From Pelargonium nanum (Eukaryota; Streptophyta; Magnoliopsida; Geraniales; Geraniaceae), in NCBI GenBank assembly GCA_036897485.1, contig JAYMTF010000525.1, positions 1-34,394 on the forward strand: a stretch of 34,394 nt of DNA, written 5' to 3'. The translations under genes and the position numbers were made by a program. Under the pieces are notes generated by a model. The model was given only the letters and a program-made list of their open reading frames with translations, was not told the DNA's origin and searched no databases. Of this stretch, positions 1 through 11,907 are shown one piece after another (positions within the stretch are counted from its first letter, which is position 1; each line of letters opens with the position of its first letter).

Positions 1-284
1 AATATTTATTTTATGATATAAGGTAAATATTATTTATAAAAAAATACAATGTAAATATATATTATTAATTAACTTCATTCATATCAAATTTAATAGAATG
101 GAAAATATGAATGTTGCATTAAATATGAGAGTAATTGGTTAATTGGATGAAAGGGTATTTTTGTCTTAACAGTACAAAAATTAGTGGATTTATCTATTTC
201 CATGGTGGATTTATCACCTCCCGCTTGAATGGTATAGTCCAATTGCAGACGACGACTAGTGGAGAAAGAGTTCGGACAGATCTC

Positions 285-482
285 AACAAGAGAGAGAGAG
301 AGAGAGGAGATTAAGAGCTTGAATCAGTGAAGAAGAGAAGAAAGTACATGTCGATTAAGAAGAAATTTTGATAGACCGTTGAAGATGAGAAAGAGAGAGA
401 GAGAAAAGAACATGAGATAAGGGTTTGATAGAGAGAGAGAGAGTGTCTAAAAAAGATGAGAGAGAGAGAGAGAGAGCTATGG
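285..482. repeat. GA-rich microsatellite tracts
   Basis: Several separate (GA)n runs lie within about 200 bases (near 291-305, 390-402, 430-443 and 461-476), separated by purine-rich sequence. Such polypurine DNA is common in plant 5' leaders and promoters, but no coding frame follows, so it is called only as simple repeat. Confidence 0.7.
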
Positions 483-589
483 AAAGTGGAGAGGCGAGAG
501 AAAGGAAAGGAAGGCGAAGAGATGTTGATGATATGTTAGGGTTAGAAGATTCGGTTAGAGAATATATATAGTAGGTATATTAGGATTAG

Positions 590-775
590 GCAAGCGGGCG
601 GGCGGGTTGAGAGATCTCCACCGATCGCCGAGCCGTAGATGAATGGACGTGCTGATCTAGGCCGTCCATTTCTCATGGGTTCACGGGCGGCTCAAAATCG
701 GGGGCGGGTTACGGGCTTTTTATCGGGTTGGCGTTGAATTTGAACAACCCTACATGCAAGCGGGTTAGACTTGAA
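590..775. repeat. GC-rich dispersed-repeat fragment
   Basis: This stretch is much richer in G and C than its surroundings, with GGGCGGGCGGG and several CGGGTT-type words. Its right edge, read on the minus strand, begins TAGGGTTGTTCAAATTC, which resembles the ends of common plant non-autonomous hAT-like elements. No partner end was found in the window. A relict transposon fragment is the best guess. Confidence 0.3.
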
Positions 776-1388
776 AGACTAATGAATTGTACAATCGAGA
801 CAACAATGAAATGCTATTTAGTTTTTGTGATTATAAACAAGTATTTTGATTTATTTTTTAATTTTATTCTTAAGAAATAGTTAGTGACGTACATTTAATC
901 ATGACATATGTTTTTACAAACTCAAAATATATTAATTAAATATATTAAAAGAATATTATTAGTAATTTATACGTAAACAATTTTTTAAAAAGAACATACG
1001 TATTATTTTTATACAATACACATTATTTTTCTCTTAACAATAACTTAATGTAAGGTATGGAAATGATTTGATTTAACAGCGTAAGATTTGGTTGGATTAT
1101 GAGAGGTAAGAGTACACAACTTTTTGAAATCACATGATTTGAGGAAATATAATTTCCAATTACTCGCTTAATCATGTTTTGTAAACTCTCATGCTCCTAC
1201 AAAATATGAGTAGTTTAATACTGGGCCTTCAAGCCCACTTACTCCATTGGTGGGCTATATTCTGTTCAATAAGCAACATAAATTTTCTCCAGATGAACAA
1301 ACAGCTATAATTTGTTTGGACTTTACACAAATAAATACAAGAGCTATTACTGACAGTTATCAATTTTATCGAACATAGTGAGAGTAAA

Positions 1389-1600
1389 GTGTCAATTTTT
1401 GTTGACAATTTAACTTAAGACCTAGTATTAGCTGGTGTTGATTGTTTTTACCGTCCTTGACTATTTTGATCTACAAGATGCGTGACAATTCAATCATCGA
1501 TTTTATAAAATAATATTGTGTCAATATTACTGACAACTATCTTAAGACCGATGGTATTATTTGGTTGATAGTCTTTGACCATCTTCGACAACTAGAAATA
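1389..1600. repeat. Diverged direct repeat, offset about 129 bp
   Basis: The block starting GTGTCAATTTTTGTTGACAA at 1389 recurs in diverged form from 1518 (GTGTCAATATTACTGACAAC). The shared continuation includes CTTAAGACC and a later TTGAC. The TTGACAA/TGACAAC words resemble transposon subterminal repeats, but no termini could be placed. Confidence 0.4.
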
Positions 1601-3319
1601 GTAAGAATTAGTACCAATAAAACATTATTCTTAATGAAATTAATATTTTCTTAAAAAAACATATTTCATAAAACCCTAACCATTTTGTAAAACATGTGGT
1701 GGCTATAGATTGATTTTCTTAGGAGGTGGCTTCACTTGACCTGTAGTAACATAGATGGTTGGTCCAAATAAATATAAGTTGACCAAAGAAGATATAGACA
1801 ATATGAAAAAGCAAAGGAACATGCATGGGTTGAAGAAGATGGGACGGTGGGCTTTCTAAAATCAAAAATCAATCTCTACACTTTCACTCATTGATGTGTG
1901 TGCTGTGGATTCCATATTCCTAACCTTTTGTCCCCTTTTTATCTTCTTTTTCTTTGAATCCAAGTCCACCCTATTTGACCTTTATTATGACCCTATCATT
2001 ACATACATAAATACAAACATTTTCTATTATATACACATTTCATTTTCTTATAGAGTCGGGACAAATTATTGAATCTGATGCGTTGTCAGAAATAAAAAGT
2101 TAGTTATTTGGACATATTATTAATTGTTTCAATTTCATATGTTCGGTGATATTCAAATTGGATCGTCCATAAACTTACGACTAATTGATTTTGAACCCAT
2201 TGTGTGTTACTCTCTCGGCTACTTTGCGCCATTACATTTTGCTAATTTGATAAAGTTATTTTCGTTTAAAAAAAATGTTTCAAACCATCTAATCTCAATT
2301 GTTACAACTCATATATTATCGTTAGAGCTAGTAATTCAGGGTTTGGGTTACGCCGGGTGGAGCTGAATTTATTCAGGTTTTGAAGCAAGAGGCACAAATT
2401 TGTGCTAATTATTGGCAATGTGAGACATGAAAGGAGATATAACATGATTAGACACAATTATTTTGAGCTTAAATATAATTGAGTCAACACATGAAACAGA
2501 CAAAAGTTATGAAATACGCTACAAACTCAGATCACGCTCGTGCATTTGACTATTCAAATTATAACACTACTACTTTAAATATCATATTGGCTTGGAGGTT
2601 CAATTACACAATCTTTACGCTTTATATATTTGTTACATCATTTGATCATGATTCATCTTTAATTAATTTTATTTGTAATCATTGGTCTGAGGTGATTCAA
2701 ACGATTTTTAATAGTTTCAACCACTATTTCACTTGGATGCAATTGATTAGACGGCGTTTGCAAACAATTTCTATCGCATAACAACTTCAACAAAATATTC
2801 TCAACAAGTAAATGTTGAGATTGAAAATGAGTTTTTCTTTAATGTTGAGACCTATAAAATAAGAACATTCTAACTCCTTTCATTCTCCATGTGAATATGT
2901 GATTCCATTGCATCATACACAAAATACTGTGAACATATAATGTGATCACAGTACACACACAGCTCATTGTTCCCACACTTTAGCCATTTTTCAAGATTAA
3001 TATGTCATTTTTTGGACTTTTGCACCATCTCAGTCATCACTATTGATCTTCATTGCACCACTTATTATATATCCTCCATACTTAAAAAATTACAAACACT
3101 TAATCAAATATAAAAATACATTCTTCAATCATATGTACTTTCACATGTAAAAAGCATAATTTGATAGTCCATAGCGGTAGTAAATACGCCAATTTAGACT
3201 CCACTATCTGAAACTAAGCTCATATTTTTCTGATTTGAGTAGTATAAAAATAATATTTTTATTCCTTTCTTCATTTAATTTCTCATATAGAATGCAAGAA
3301 TATAATAGGAGTATAAAAG

Positions 3320-3348
3320 CATGCAGTTCTATGCATGCGGTCCATGCA
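3320..3348. promoter_or_regulatory. Cluster of RY (CATGCA) motifs
   Basis: Three CATGCA/TGCATG-type words occur in 29 bases. RY motifs are bound by B3-domain factors of the ABI3/FUS3/LEC2 group in seed genes. The cluster lies about 1.6 kb upstream of the first proline-rich gene. A role there is inference only. Confidence 0.25.
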
Positions 3349-4644
3349 TATATATAATATGATCCAATGGTTAAGAATCATTAAGGCCATACCAATAATT
3401 GATCATGTGGGCGACAAGTTTTAGATCAAAAAAATTAAAGAATGCATGGGATGATCATGTGATCATCAATAAATGCTCCATCATCTCATCATGGATCATA
3501 TGCAAAACCAGAAAATTTTCCACTAATTCCACTTTTCACAACTAAAAAAAATCAAATTTTATCATTTTACAGGCTATATTATTCCATGTCTATGTTTTTA
3601 TTTATATACATTTTAGAAGAAAAAGAAGAAGAATGATAAGCTTATAGATTTGACAACACAAGTCCTACATAATAGAAGGTTAGGATTCTACAATCGAATC
3701 AAACCAACCACATTTATTTTATTTCCTTTTGTGCCCTAAATTTGATTATCACACCTCGTTCGTAATTTGAATTTAGCAAATTGTTTGTTCCTACACATTA
3801 TCATAAATAAAATAAATTAGGCAAACGATGGGAGGATTCATTTTTTAGTAACATCGTTAGTGGCTTAGTCTGAATATTATCATAGAGTTAACAATTTAGA
3901 GTCGAACACATGTACACCAGAAATTGACCCATATTTTTGTAAATTTGGGTTGTAATATTTACAAAAAAATTTAGTCAGGTAAGATTGAACTGTTGATTTC
4001 TCAACTGGATTCATTCACTGAAAACCCTAGTTTTGCTCCAACTCATAGAAAGATTTTGCTCGTAGGATTGTGAGACGATAACCAAGACAATTTGCCTACG
4101 TCCACAAGCTGCATCTTATATTTTTTTTCTTTCAGTAACTCGAGTACAAACGAACTCATCCAACCTCGAAAACTCATCTACTATGACCTTTCACAAATTT
4201 CGGCGCAAGTTGAGATCTGACTATTTTGTCATTATATTTGTTTTTCTCAGTAGTTTTCAACTATCAAGCATACTTTATCTATTACATTGAATTTATACTA
4301 GTAGTTAAACACAAAAACGAAACTAAAATATAGCCGAAAGCAGGAAACAAACAATTATCCTGACTTAACGCGTTGAACAACTGTTTACTCAAAATATATA
4401 TCAATTTTGGCACTTAGTCGAAATGAATGCTTATTCAACTGGGGAAAATCCAACACCCAAACTTATTGTCTTGACGCGCGGTCGTTCAACTCATTTGCGC
4501 AATCGATAAAGCGCCCTACTGCATTTTCTTCATCTTTTCACGACTTCACTCGTCCACAAAATATTATGATCCCAATATCAAATTACTATAATACATTAGT
4601 TAAAAACAAATTAAGGGTTGATCTATAATTAGCATATGAAATGG

Positions 4645-4720
4645 GTGGGACCCTAGAAGGGGGACCCTCCACATGTAGTCGAATACAATATAAACACGTC
4701 TCTTTCACTCACTCCTCTTT
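4645..4720 (+). promoter_or_regulatory. Core promoter of the first proline-rich gene
   Basis: A TATA box (TATAAA, 4689-4694) sits 240 bases before the start codon, so transcription probably begins near 4720. About 40 bases upstream of the TATA box, GTGGGACC (4645-4652) fits the class I TCP factor site read in reverse, and a similar GGGGGACC follows about a dozen bases later. The predicted leader is long (about 210 bases) and rich in CT and CA, as is usual for plant leaders. Confidence 0.5.
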
Positions 4721-4791
4721 CATTAGAGCACACACCACACTAGCTTCTCCACAACTCAAAGTGCCCTTTTCCCATTTTTTTACACCCTCCC

Positions 4792-4809
4792 ATGCACTCA
4801 ATAACGTAA
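4792..4809 (+). other. Short upstream ORF (5 codons) in the leader of the first proline-rich gene
   Basis: Between the predicted transcription start and the gene lies one ATG-initiated frame coding for M-H-S-I-T followed by TAA. It ends 124 bases before the main ATG. If the transcript starts at the TATA box, ribosomes would meet it first. Confidence 0.35.
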
Positions 4810-4933
4810 CAAAAACTCCCCAAAAAAACCTCTCTCTCCATCTCTCCCTCCTATTTCCATAGCCAACACAACCCAAAAACACATACACATCAATTGAACT
4901 CTCAAGAGAGAAATCAAGATTCCGGCGACCGGC

Positions 4934-5344
4934 ATGGCGACAAAAACGCACCGTTTTAATGCATCTCCGGCGATGCTACTACTAGGTTTCTTGATCATCT
5001 CCGCCGTCGCGGTCAACGGAGCCGACGAAACCACCGCGCCGGGGACGGAGGTGAAGTGTGGGTCGTGCACCACTCCGGTGCCGCCTCCACCTCCGCCGCC
5101 GGTTCCCTGCCCGCCGCCGCCATCTCCGCCGCCTCCGGTAGAGAAGCCACCACCCTCTCCCAAGAAGCCGCCGACGACTTACTGCCCGCCGCCTCCGCCG
5201 TCGTACATATACATCACCGGCCCTCCCGGTGACCTGTACACAACAGATCAGAGCTTCGGTGGAGCCGGACGCACCGGTTTGGCCGGTGGCCTGCCGGTTT
5301 TGGTGATGGGTTTGGCTTTTCTTGTGATGTTATTGGCGGTTTAG
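4934..5344 (+). CDS. Secreted proline-rich (hydroxyproline-rich glycoprotein family) protein, GPI-anchor-like tail
   Basis: Intronless gene for 136 aa. Residues 1-29 form a signal peptide with a hydrophobic core (AMLLLGFLIISAVAV). A short acidic/Thr stretch and a C-x-x-C pair (C42, C45) follow, then a proline block (about 48-89) with runs of 7, 4, 4 and 5 prolines, one SPPPP extensin-type unit, and C59 and C84. Next come YIYITGPPGDLY and a D-Q-S-F-G-G-A stretch, which I recall as typical of a small plant hydroxyproline-rich family. The last about 20 residues (from L116) are hydrophobic to the end, as in GPI-anchor signals, with small residues G109-G119 as possible attachment site. It should be secreted, hydroxylated on proline, glycosylated and held at the outer plasma membrane or wall. 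Its function is unknown. Codon use is GC-rich compared with the flanks. The start is the first ATG of the frame and follows a CT-rich leader. TAG ends it. Family membership is firm; the anchor is inferred. Confidence 0.88.
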   Translation: MATKTHRFNASPAMLLLGFLIISAVAVNGADETTAPGTEVKCGSCTTPVPPPPPPPVPCPPPPSPPPPVEKPPPSPKKPPTTYCPPPPPSYIYITGPPGDLYTTDQSFGGAGRTGLAGGLPVLVMGLAFLVMLLAV

Positions 5345-8300
5345 TGATTGGTTTTAAGGTAAGATTTAGATTTGATACTTCAATAATTTCAGGCGAATTT
5401 TTTTACTTTTTAAAGGAAAATGTTTTGGGGTCTTTTTTTGGGCACTAAAAATTAATTAGCATAATTATGTTTTTATGGTCTTTTAATTAATTTCCTATTT
5501 TGTTTATGGGCATCTTGTACTCAATTGTTCAATAATGTCAATAATACACATCTTAGTTTCTACTCTAATTTATGTTTTATTTCATTACCACAATTATTAT
5601 TGAGATCATCGCAAATTCACCAAAATGCCGAACACAAATTGTAGACCAACTGTTTTATTTGTTATTTATTTTGAATTTATAATCAATTTAGTTGTGGAAT
5701 TAAATAATGAATTATAATGAAGATCATCACTTGAAAGTGAAGTGAGACTTAATGGTTCAATTTCAATATCATGGGCACACCATATACTACTATTGCTTCA
5801 ATATTTTTATCATCATAATCTCAAATTTCATATATGTTTGTCCTAAAATATATGCTTGGAAACTATTTAATACCATAAAAGTTTGGTTTTCAAGTAAATT
5901 TAAAATCATGACCATGGGAAAATGAGCACAAAATTTGTAGCAAATTAAGGTACGATAAAGTAAGTCGAACGTTATAGCATGTGTTTCGCGTAAACTTTAT
6001 GTTAGGTCATCATGACATGTGGCAGTGGTTCAAATACCAAGACAGACTCACAAGAATTTTCGTGAACTTTTGATTTACTTTTTAATTAATGAAGTGACAG
6101 TTTTGAGTTTAAATTGAATTCGTACTGAGTATACTTACATCTTACTAAATAAAAAGTATGAGATATTTGTCAAATTTGTGTTATGAAACCCAATATGCAA
6201 TATAAGTTTAAGATCTTGTTTAAGTTGAAAGACTTGACAAAACTATATTATACTCCGTATCTAATAAAAGAAAAACTAAATTATAAAAAAAATGGCGTAG
6301 ATTGCAAATGTTAAAATTTATGTGTAAAATATATAGATTTCTGCGCGACAAATAATGACTGGTTGTGTTTATACAATTCGAGCAAGTAAAAAAATTGAGT
6401 TTTTCATTCACAAAAACATTGAGTTTTTGGCGTTGGTCAAATTTTAATTACCTGTTCTACATTCCACGTGTAGGGCCGAGATGTGATGCTCAGAATGATA
6501 TAGCTTTCACGACCGTCGGATCTGATTTTGATGTCAGATTGCTAATCATGTGTAGTTAGATGTAGTGTCGGAACTCTCAAGAGTACATTTGTGGAAGGAT
6601 CAACATAGATTTTACCAAACACGTGGGCCCAATCCTAGTTAGCTACGGCTAATAATAGAGGTTTGGTATTGGTGACTGGTGAGTCATGACTCATTCGGCT
6701 CAAATCAAATGGTTCATTTAGAGTGGAGTTGGTTAGGTTTTGGTAAAAATTGGTAAAGTGGTCTATGGTTTGGTTTGTTGCTGGTTAAGTTGGTGCTCTT
6801 CACCTTCTTTCCAAGAAAACTAGCAACCACTCGAAACTTAATTTATTTATTTTTGCATGTTCGAGTTGAATAAGATTGATTTGATTAATTTCCTGTTCGA
6901 ATGGAACAAAATTTTACATCTCACACGTAAATTTGAAACTCAATTTGAAATACACTACTACTACTTTTTAAGAGTCAAATTCGGATGAGATCTTTCCAAT
7001 GAGCCTTGAAATTTTGAATTGTTGGTTCTAATAGTTGGCAAACAGGCTAACGAGTTAAGCCAAATAAACTCAATTATGTTTATTTGACCATTTTTTGTCG
7101 GCATGAGATTGATATTATCATAACAAGCTAGTAATGACATGTCAGTGACGACTAATTTTGGTAGCAAACTAGTCATGGACTAGAATCGGAAATAAAACCT
7201 CTTGGAGTTGGACATAAACATGTTAGGCTAAAGAAATGTCTTGTTCATAGAAGAACTTATTCCCGTCATATTCATAAGATAGACAAAGCAAATTATCTCC
7301 ATAACTATAACTTTTGTTTGAGAAACATAGGACAAAGGATAAGAAGCCTTTTAAAATAGAAAATTAAGAGATATAATAAGAATATTTGATTTAGAGGTGT
7401 CACTCTTTTGTTGCTTTGTTTATATCTTTATGACAAAAAAATGTGACTTCTTGATGTGTAGGTTTGAGTAACAATAATAGAGCACAACAACATGAACTGT
7501 TGATCGATCCAAAAGGTAAAACAATTGCTTAAATAAATAAATAAAATGGTTGTGGGGCTTATAGGAGATGATTAGATAATGGTTCAAGAAAGATCATGGA
7601 GAATTTTAGAATATGAAATATCCATTTCTAGATCTCTAGCTGGACTTCGTGAATGTATCTGATCCAAAATGTTGAATTTAACCGGATTGATTAGATCAGT
7701 CCAAACTGAATGAATTAGATATGATCCTCGGTCCATGTGTTTATAAAATCATTCGGTCCAACTCAAATTATAAATTTTGTCATGATCGATTTGTGTTTAT
7801 TATTTAATTTATTATAATATAAAATCAAATATTGATTTTTTAATAAGGTAAATTCATTTTCTCCATTGTTTATCATAACCTCACTGCGTGTGTCAATATG
7901 TTTGAAAAGTTCATCTTTTTATAAAAAAAACAAATTTCCAATTTTTTTCAATCATCCAGGATTCGATATCGAATAGTGTCTGATTTAGTAATTTTTGGTT
8001 TGAAAGTTTATAAAACTAGGATCGGTCATAAGCTGATGCACACAATACATGCACTTTTATTGTTTCCGATTTATTTTTTATTATTTGAATATGTGATCTA
8101 AAAAAAACGAAAAGCTTTTATATTGAGCTAAAATTTAGCTCCTATAAATTAAATATTTGTTAATAAAAAATAAAACTAGTTAGTTTCACTTGGTAATTTA
8201 GATTTATTAATTATGTCCATGGTAAAGTTTTATATATTTTCGAGTTGAATAATGGTTCATGCACTTAAAAACATACTATACATCAATGTGTATTTTTGAA

Positions 8301-11300
8301 TAATTAACAACCACAACACGTCAAAATTAAAAAGATGCCTAAGAATAATTTCTTAAACATTCCACCGACATAATGACATTTAGGAAGGAATTAGATATTG
8401 ACAAGAACCCACCAACAATTTATCTATTTATGTAATTCCAAAATAAAATTCATTTTATTTTCTAAAAACTATATTAAAAATATTAGATTGAACATGAATT
8501 TATAGTATATTTATATGGAGAGTAGGAAATTTTGGGTATATGAGCGAGACTCTTTTGAATTTTCTCCGATATAGACTCATGTCCTTTTCAATATTCTTGT
8601 AAATGTGTTTGCAATTATAGAAAATTGTTGATGTCAAAACAATTTTGGAAAAGCTAATTTATCCACCTTTTTTCCCCTATAAACCTTAAAAACACACCAA
8701 AACAAAAAAAAAGTTTTCAAAATAAGAGTGACTAGGGATTCTAGAAAGGATATTGGATAGAAATTAGAATAAAAAGAAAATTTAGAGACAAATGAAAATA
8801 AGTGCCAAACATTTTTATGGGAAACATTCTTTCTAATTAAGAAAATTATACCACATCCTCCTCAATATGTATAGTTGTATACCACATTTAGTTAGGAATA
8901 AGATTTGACAATTTAAATTCAAATTCGTAGACGCTCTACACTCGGCTCCCATTTATATAGGTGACACAAAATAGACCATATTGTTTTTGGGCCGAGTAGA
9001 ACAAATTTACTATTTCGTGCAAGATCGTTCTAATCATTTTGAGGGTCATGTGTTATTAAAAATGGTCTAAAAAATTGGGTCTTTTTTTTAGAGAGAATTG
9101 AATGGAGCAACACACGCACGCACGCACGCACACGCACACGCACGCACGCACACGCACACGCACGAGAGAGAGAGAGAAGAATGAATAGATAAAATGACAA
9201 AACGCTTCTCAATTAAGGGTCATGTTCAGTAACACAACTTGCACATACAAAAGTATGTGCTTAATTTTATGTTTACAACCTAAAACTTGATTTCAAAACT
9301 CGCAAACTGCATCCATTACGTACATATCGAGTTTATACATAATTGTCTATAATTGAATTCTATTGAGAACCAATGAGTTCATGATAAGTTAGAGTTTTGA
9401 TTTTGCCTTTCTTCAAGCACATCATTATCACTCCATTTCCCACACTATCTATGCCTTCAAAGATTTTTCTTCTATTTGTTGCGTGAAGATTGGGTTTTGA
9501 AGATTGAAATCTATACTTCAAAAGTCAGCAATCAAGTCATCAATTTGGACTCTATTGGACTCCAAAATTTCCCGATTCACATGTCTCTCAAGAATTTTAA
9601 ATTTTCTTGTAAATAGTTTTGGGAATATTATTTAATTTTATTTGGATTAAAATGTAGGCTTTTTGGCCGGCCATGGACCATGAAAAGGTGCACTTATTGA
9701 GTTCATCAAAACTCAGTATGTATTTGGATGTGAGAACAAATTAGAAGGCAAGATCCAAGAAATGAGACACATGGGATCAAGAAAATAAAACTATTAGCAT
9801 TGCTTATTAAAAATACTTATTTTAAAATGATTATATAATTTACATGAACATGGAACCAACCTTCCTTTCATTTTCATACACATCATCAAGATTCCTAAAA
9901 TTGGTATTTTTATATATATTATAATTAGACCAAAATTAGTTGGTAAAAAGGAACTATGTCCAATATCCAAATATAATTTATAAATCTAAGTGTACAAATG
10001 CTAAGTGTTAGAGTAAGTGTAGTTAATTTGATAGAGAATTAACTAATGATTCTTAGCTTTTAGATCACTGTTTGCACTTCAAAATTTTCATTATTTTTTA
10101 GTAATAAGTTGTAATTAGATACTGCAATTGATTATATGATATGGATATTCTATATATTAATCGAGTAGATTGAATATAGATTTGAAGCATTGTTTGAACA
10201 AGAATGATTTTCCTAACGAAAAAGAAAGAGTATACATTTTAAAGAGAAAAATTTAGGAAAAATAGTACAAATATAGCTGGAGAGAACTGAGTGAACAATT
10301 AAAAACATACAAAATTGGCCCAAATAGATTTGAAGAGTAGTACTATAGACTAGCCTGAAGATCAAATTGAATAAGTTCGGTTTATACCGGTCCAAAAATG
10401 TTCAATTTTGGCCCAAACCAAATAATTAATGTACATCCCTATACTAGAAGAGAAGAAAATGAGTGATGAAGTAACAAAGCATATTGAGATGCAAGTGGTG
10501 AGTGAGACAATATGAACATTTTCATCATTGATGGTTACCATTAAACCAAGCAATATCATGAAGTCAAAAGGATGTTTCATTTGAGTTTTGAACCTTTTGT
10601 ATTTCTTTTCTTCTTTCCCAAGTTAGGTAAAACTCAGATATCTAGTTCAGTAACAATTTCTATTATAACTTCTAATTTGCAAGATTTTAATATGCATTTA
10701 AATTAAACTTGTTAACAAATCAACCTAATTAACATGGTGGTGTTGGTAGTAGGTGACATTCAAAAATTGCCTTAGGTGGTTGAGTTTCAAATTCAATAAT
10801 ATATGTTAGAAAGTCTCAATTTCTCTTGCTGCTATTGGACCATTGCTCATTTTTATCCATGCCTATTGTATAATGCTTTATGCAATAAAATCCCAAACAT
10901 GCAACAACTACACCTCCTTTATGACCTTTTCAATAGCTAACACATTTATAAAGGTTTGTTGGGAGATACTTGAGTCCAAGTTTTTAAAAGTATTATCTTT
11001 TCACTACCGATTTCCAATGGAAATAAAAAAAATTAAAAATATTATCAAAGTAAAATGACTGAAGAAACAACGAATTTAAATGTAAAATTGTTTAGAATAT
11101 AATACCGAATTTACCTCATTCTTAAATCGTCAATGAATTTAACTGAACAAATGTTGAAAATTTGACAACCGAATTTTACCTCATTTCTAAAGCGCCAAAT
11201 TCTAATAGACCCACAAACAAGAAGCTACAACTTTTCAATCCAAATTTTCTCATCCCTTTGTCCCTATACTTTTATTTTTCTTGACAAGCTAGCTAGAGTC

Positions 11301-11424
11301 ATGACAAAACACACCAAGTCTTCTAATATGTCATCACATTCCTCCCCTTACCACATAGCTCCTTAATCACTTGTTTTTTTCCCACTTCCTCTTCCAATTT
11401 CTCTTTCACACACACACATACAAA
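5345..11424. other. Intergenic region between the two proline-rich genes
   Basis: This is 6 kb of AT-rich DNA with only short unconvincing frames. Possible polyadenylation words (AATAAT) for the upstream gene lie near 5530-5545. A mixed ACGC/ACAC repeat is at 9109-9178. A diverged tandem pair, ACCGAATTTACCTCATT at about 11104 and ACCGAATTTTACCTCATT at about 11168, lies 230-320 bases before the next gene. Single G-box-like CACGTG words occur near 6475 and 6620. A CA-rich leader leads directly into the downstream start codon. No TATA box for that gene can be chosen with confidence. Confidence 0.55.
9109..9178. repeat. Compound (CACG)n/(CA)n/(GA)n microsatellite
   Basis: About 50 bases of alternating CACGCACG and CACACG units pass directly into (GA)n. 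The array contains CpG steps at regular spacing, unlike its AT-rich surroundings. A minus-strand frame through it encodes only alternating Cys/Ala/Val/Arg and is an artefact. Confidence 0.9.
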
Positions 11425-11907
11425 ATGTCCACAAGACTAAACCAATTGCTCTTTACCTCCATGTTCATGGCTTCTTCATTGATCCTTATCAACTTCCCAT
11501 CAAGAACCCTAGCCGCCGCCGACGAGTGCCCATATCCATGCTACCCTCCCCCCACCGGCCCCGGAGGCCCCACCCCCACCACCCCCTACCCGCCGCCTCC
11601 TCCTCCGGCAGCCACCACACAGCCTTTAAACACACCTCCGGGATACTACAACACTCCACCAAGTGGTTACTTGCCATACACTCCACCACCACCGCCACCT
11701 TATGGCGGTGGTGATGGTGGTAATTTTGGTGCTCCTTCTCCACCGGATCCAATCTTGCCTTATTTTCCATATTATTATAGAAAGCCTCCTCACAAGCCAG
11801 CAGATGAGTCATCAGCTGCAACAACTAGGGTTATGAATTATGATCACTCTGGTTTCTTTTCTTCTTTCCTAGTATCTTTCATTATTGTCATGAAAATTTT
11901 GATGTAA
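11425..11907 (+). CDS. Secreted proline-rich (hydroxyproline-rich glycoprotein family) protein with GPI-anchor-like tail
   Basis: Intronless gene for 160 aa. I chose the ATG at 11425 (context caaaATGTCC), not the in-frame ATG at 11371, because it places a clean signal peptide (residues 1 to about 31, core LLFTSMFMASSLILINF, cleavage near TLAA) at the N-terminus and leaves the (CA)n tract in the leader. Mature protein: C35-PYP-C39, then a Pro/Thr-rich domain with runs of 6 prolines, GYYNTPPSGYLPYTPP, a glycine-rich stretch, and PDPILPYFPYYYRKPPHKP, which I recall as the conserved tail of a plant family. SSAATT provides small residues for anchor attachment, and the last about 17 residues are hydrophobic. 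Expected to be a hydroxylated, glycosylated surface or wall protein of unknown role. It shares its layout, but little sequence, with the proline-rich gene 6 kb upstream on the same strand. Confidence 0.86.
   Translation: MSTRLNQLLFTSMFMASSLILINFPSRTLAAADECPYPCYPPPTGPGGPTPTTPYPPPPPPAATTQPLNTPPGYYNTPPSGYLPYTPPPPPPYGGGDGGNFGAPSPPDPILPYFPYYYRKPPHKPADESSAATTRVMNYDHSGFFSSFLVSFIIVMKILM

Larger units (their letters stand above)
1..4640. other. Intergenic region upstream of the first proline-rich gene
   Basis: No convincing coding region is visible. The open frames present (for example 2124-2366 and 2479-2781 on +) have AT-driven composition, no recognisable domain and no splice partners. The stretch holds GA-rich purine tracts (285-482), a GC-rich repeat fragment (about 590-775), a diverged direct repeat (1389-1600), and a cluster of CATGCA motifs (3320-3348). 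The rest is AT-rich DNA in which I see nothing specific. Confidence 0.6.

Noticed and set aside
4709..5163. Minus-strand frames opposite the first proline-rich gene (Gly-rich peptides)
   Set aside because: They are the complement of proline codons. The plus strand has a signal peptide, conserved blocks and a promoter.
6015..6050. TGGCAGTGGTTCAAATACC resembling tRNA A- and B-box words
   Set aside because: The two words are adjacent, not spaced about 30-40 bases apart, and no acceptor stem can be drawn.
9030..9212. 60-codon minus-strand frame rich in Cys-Ala-Arg-Val
   Set aside because: Produced by the CACG microsatellite.
11371..11424. Upstream in-frame ATG extending the second proline-rich protein by 18 residues
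   Set aside because: It would put an aromatic/His-Thr stretch before the signal peptide and translate the CA-repeat leader; the ATG at 11425 gives a normal signal peptide.
11489..11824. Minus-strand frame opposite the second proline-rich gene
   Set aside because: Shadow of the GC-rich proline codons, with no domain.
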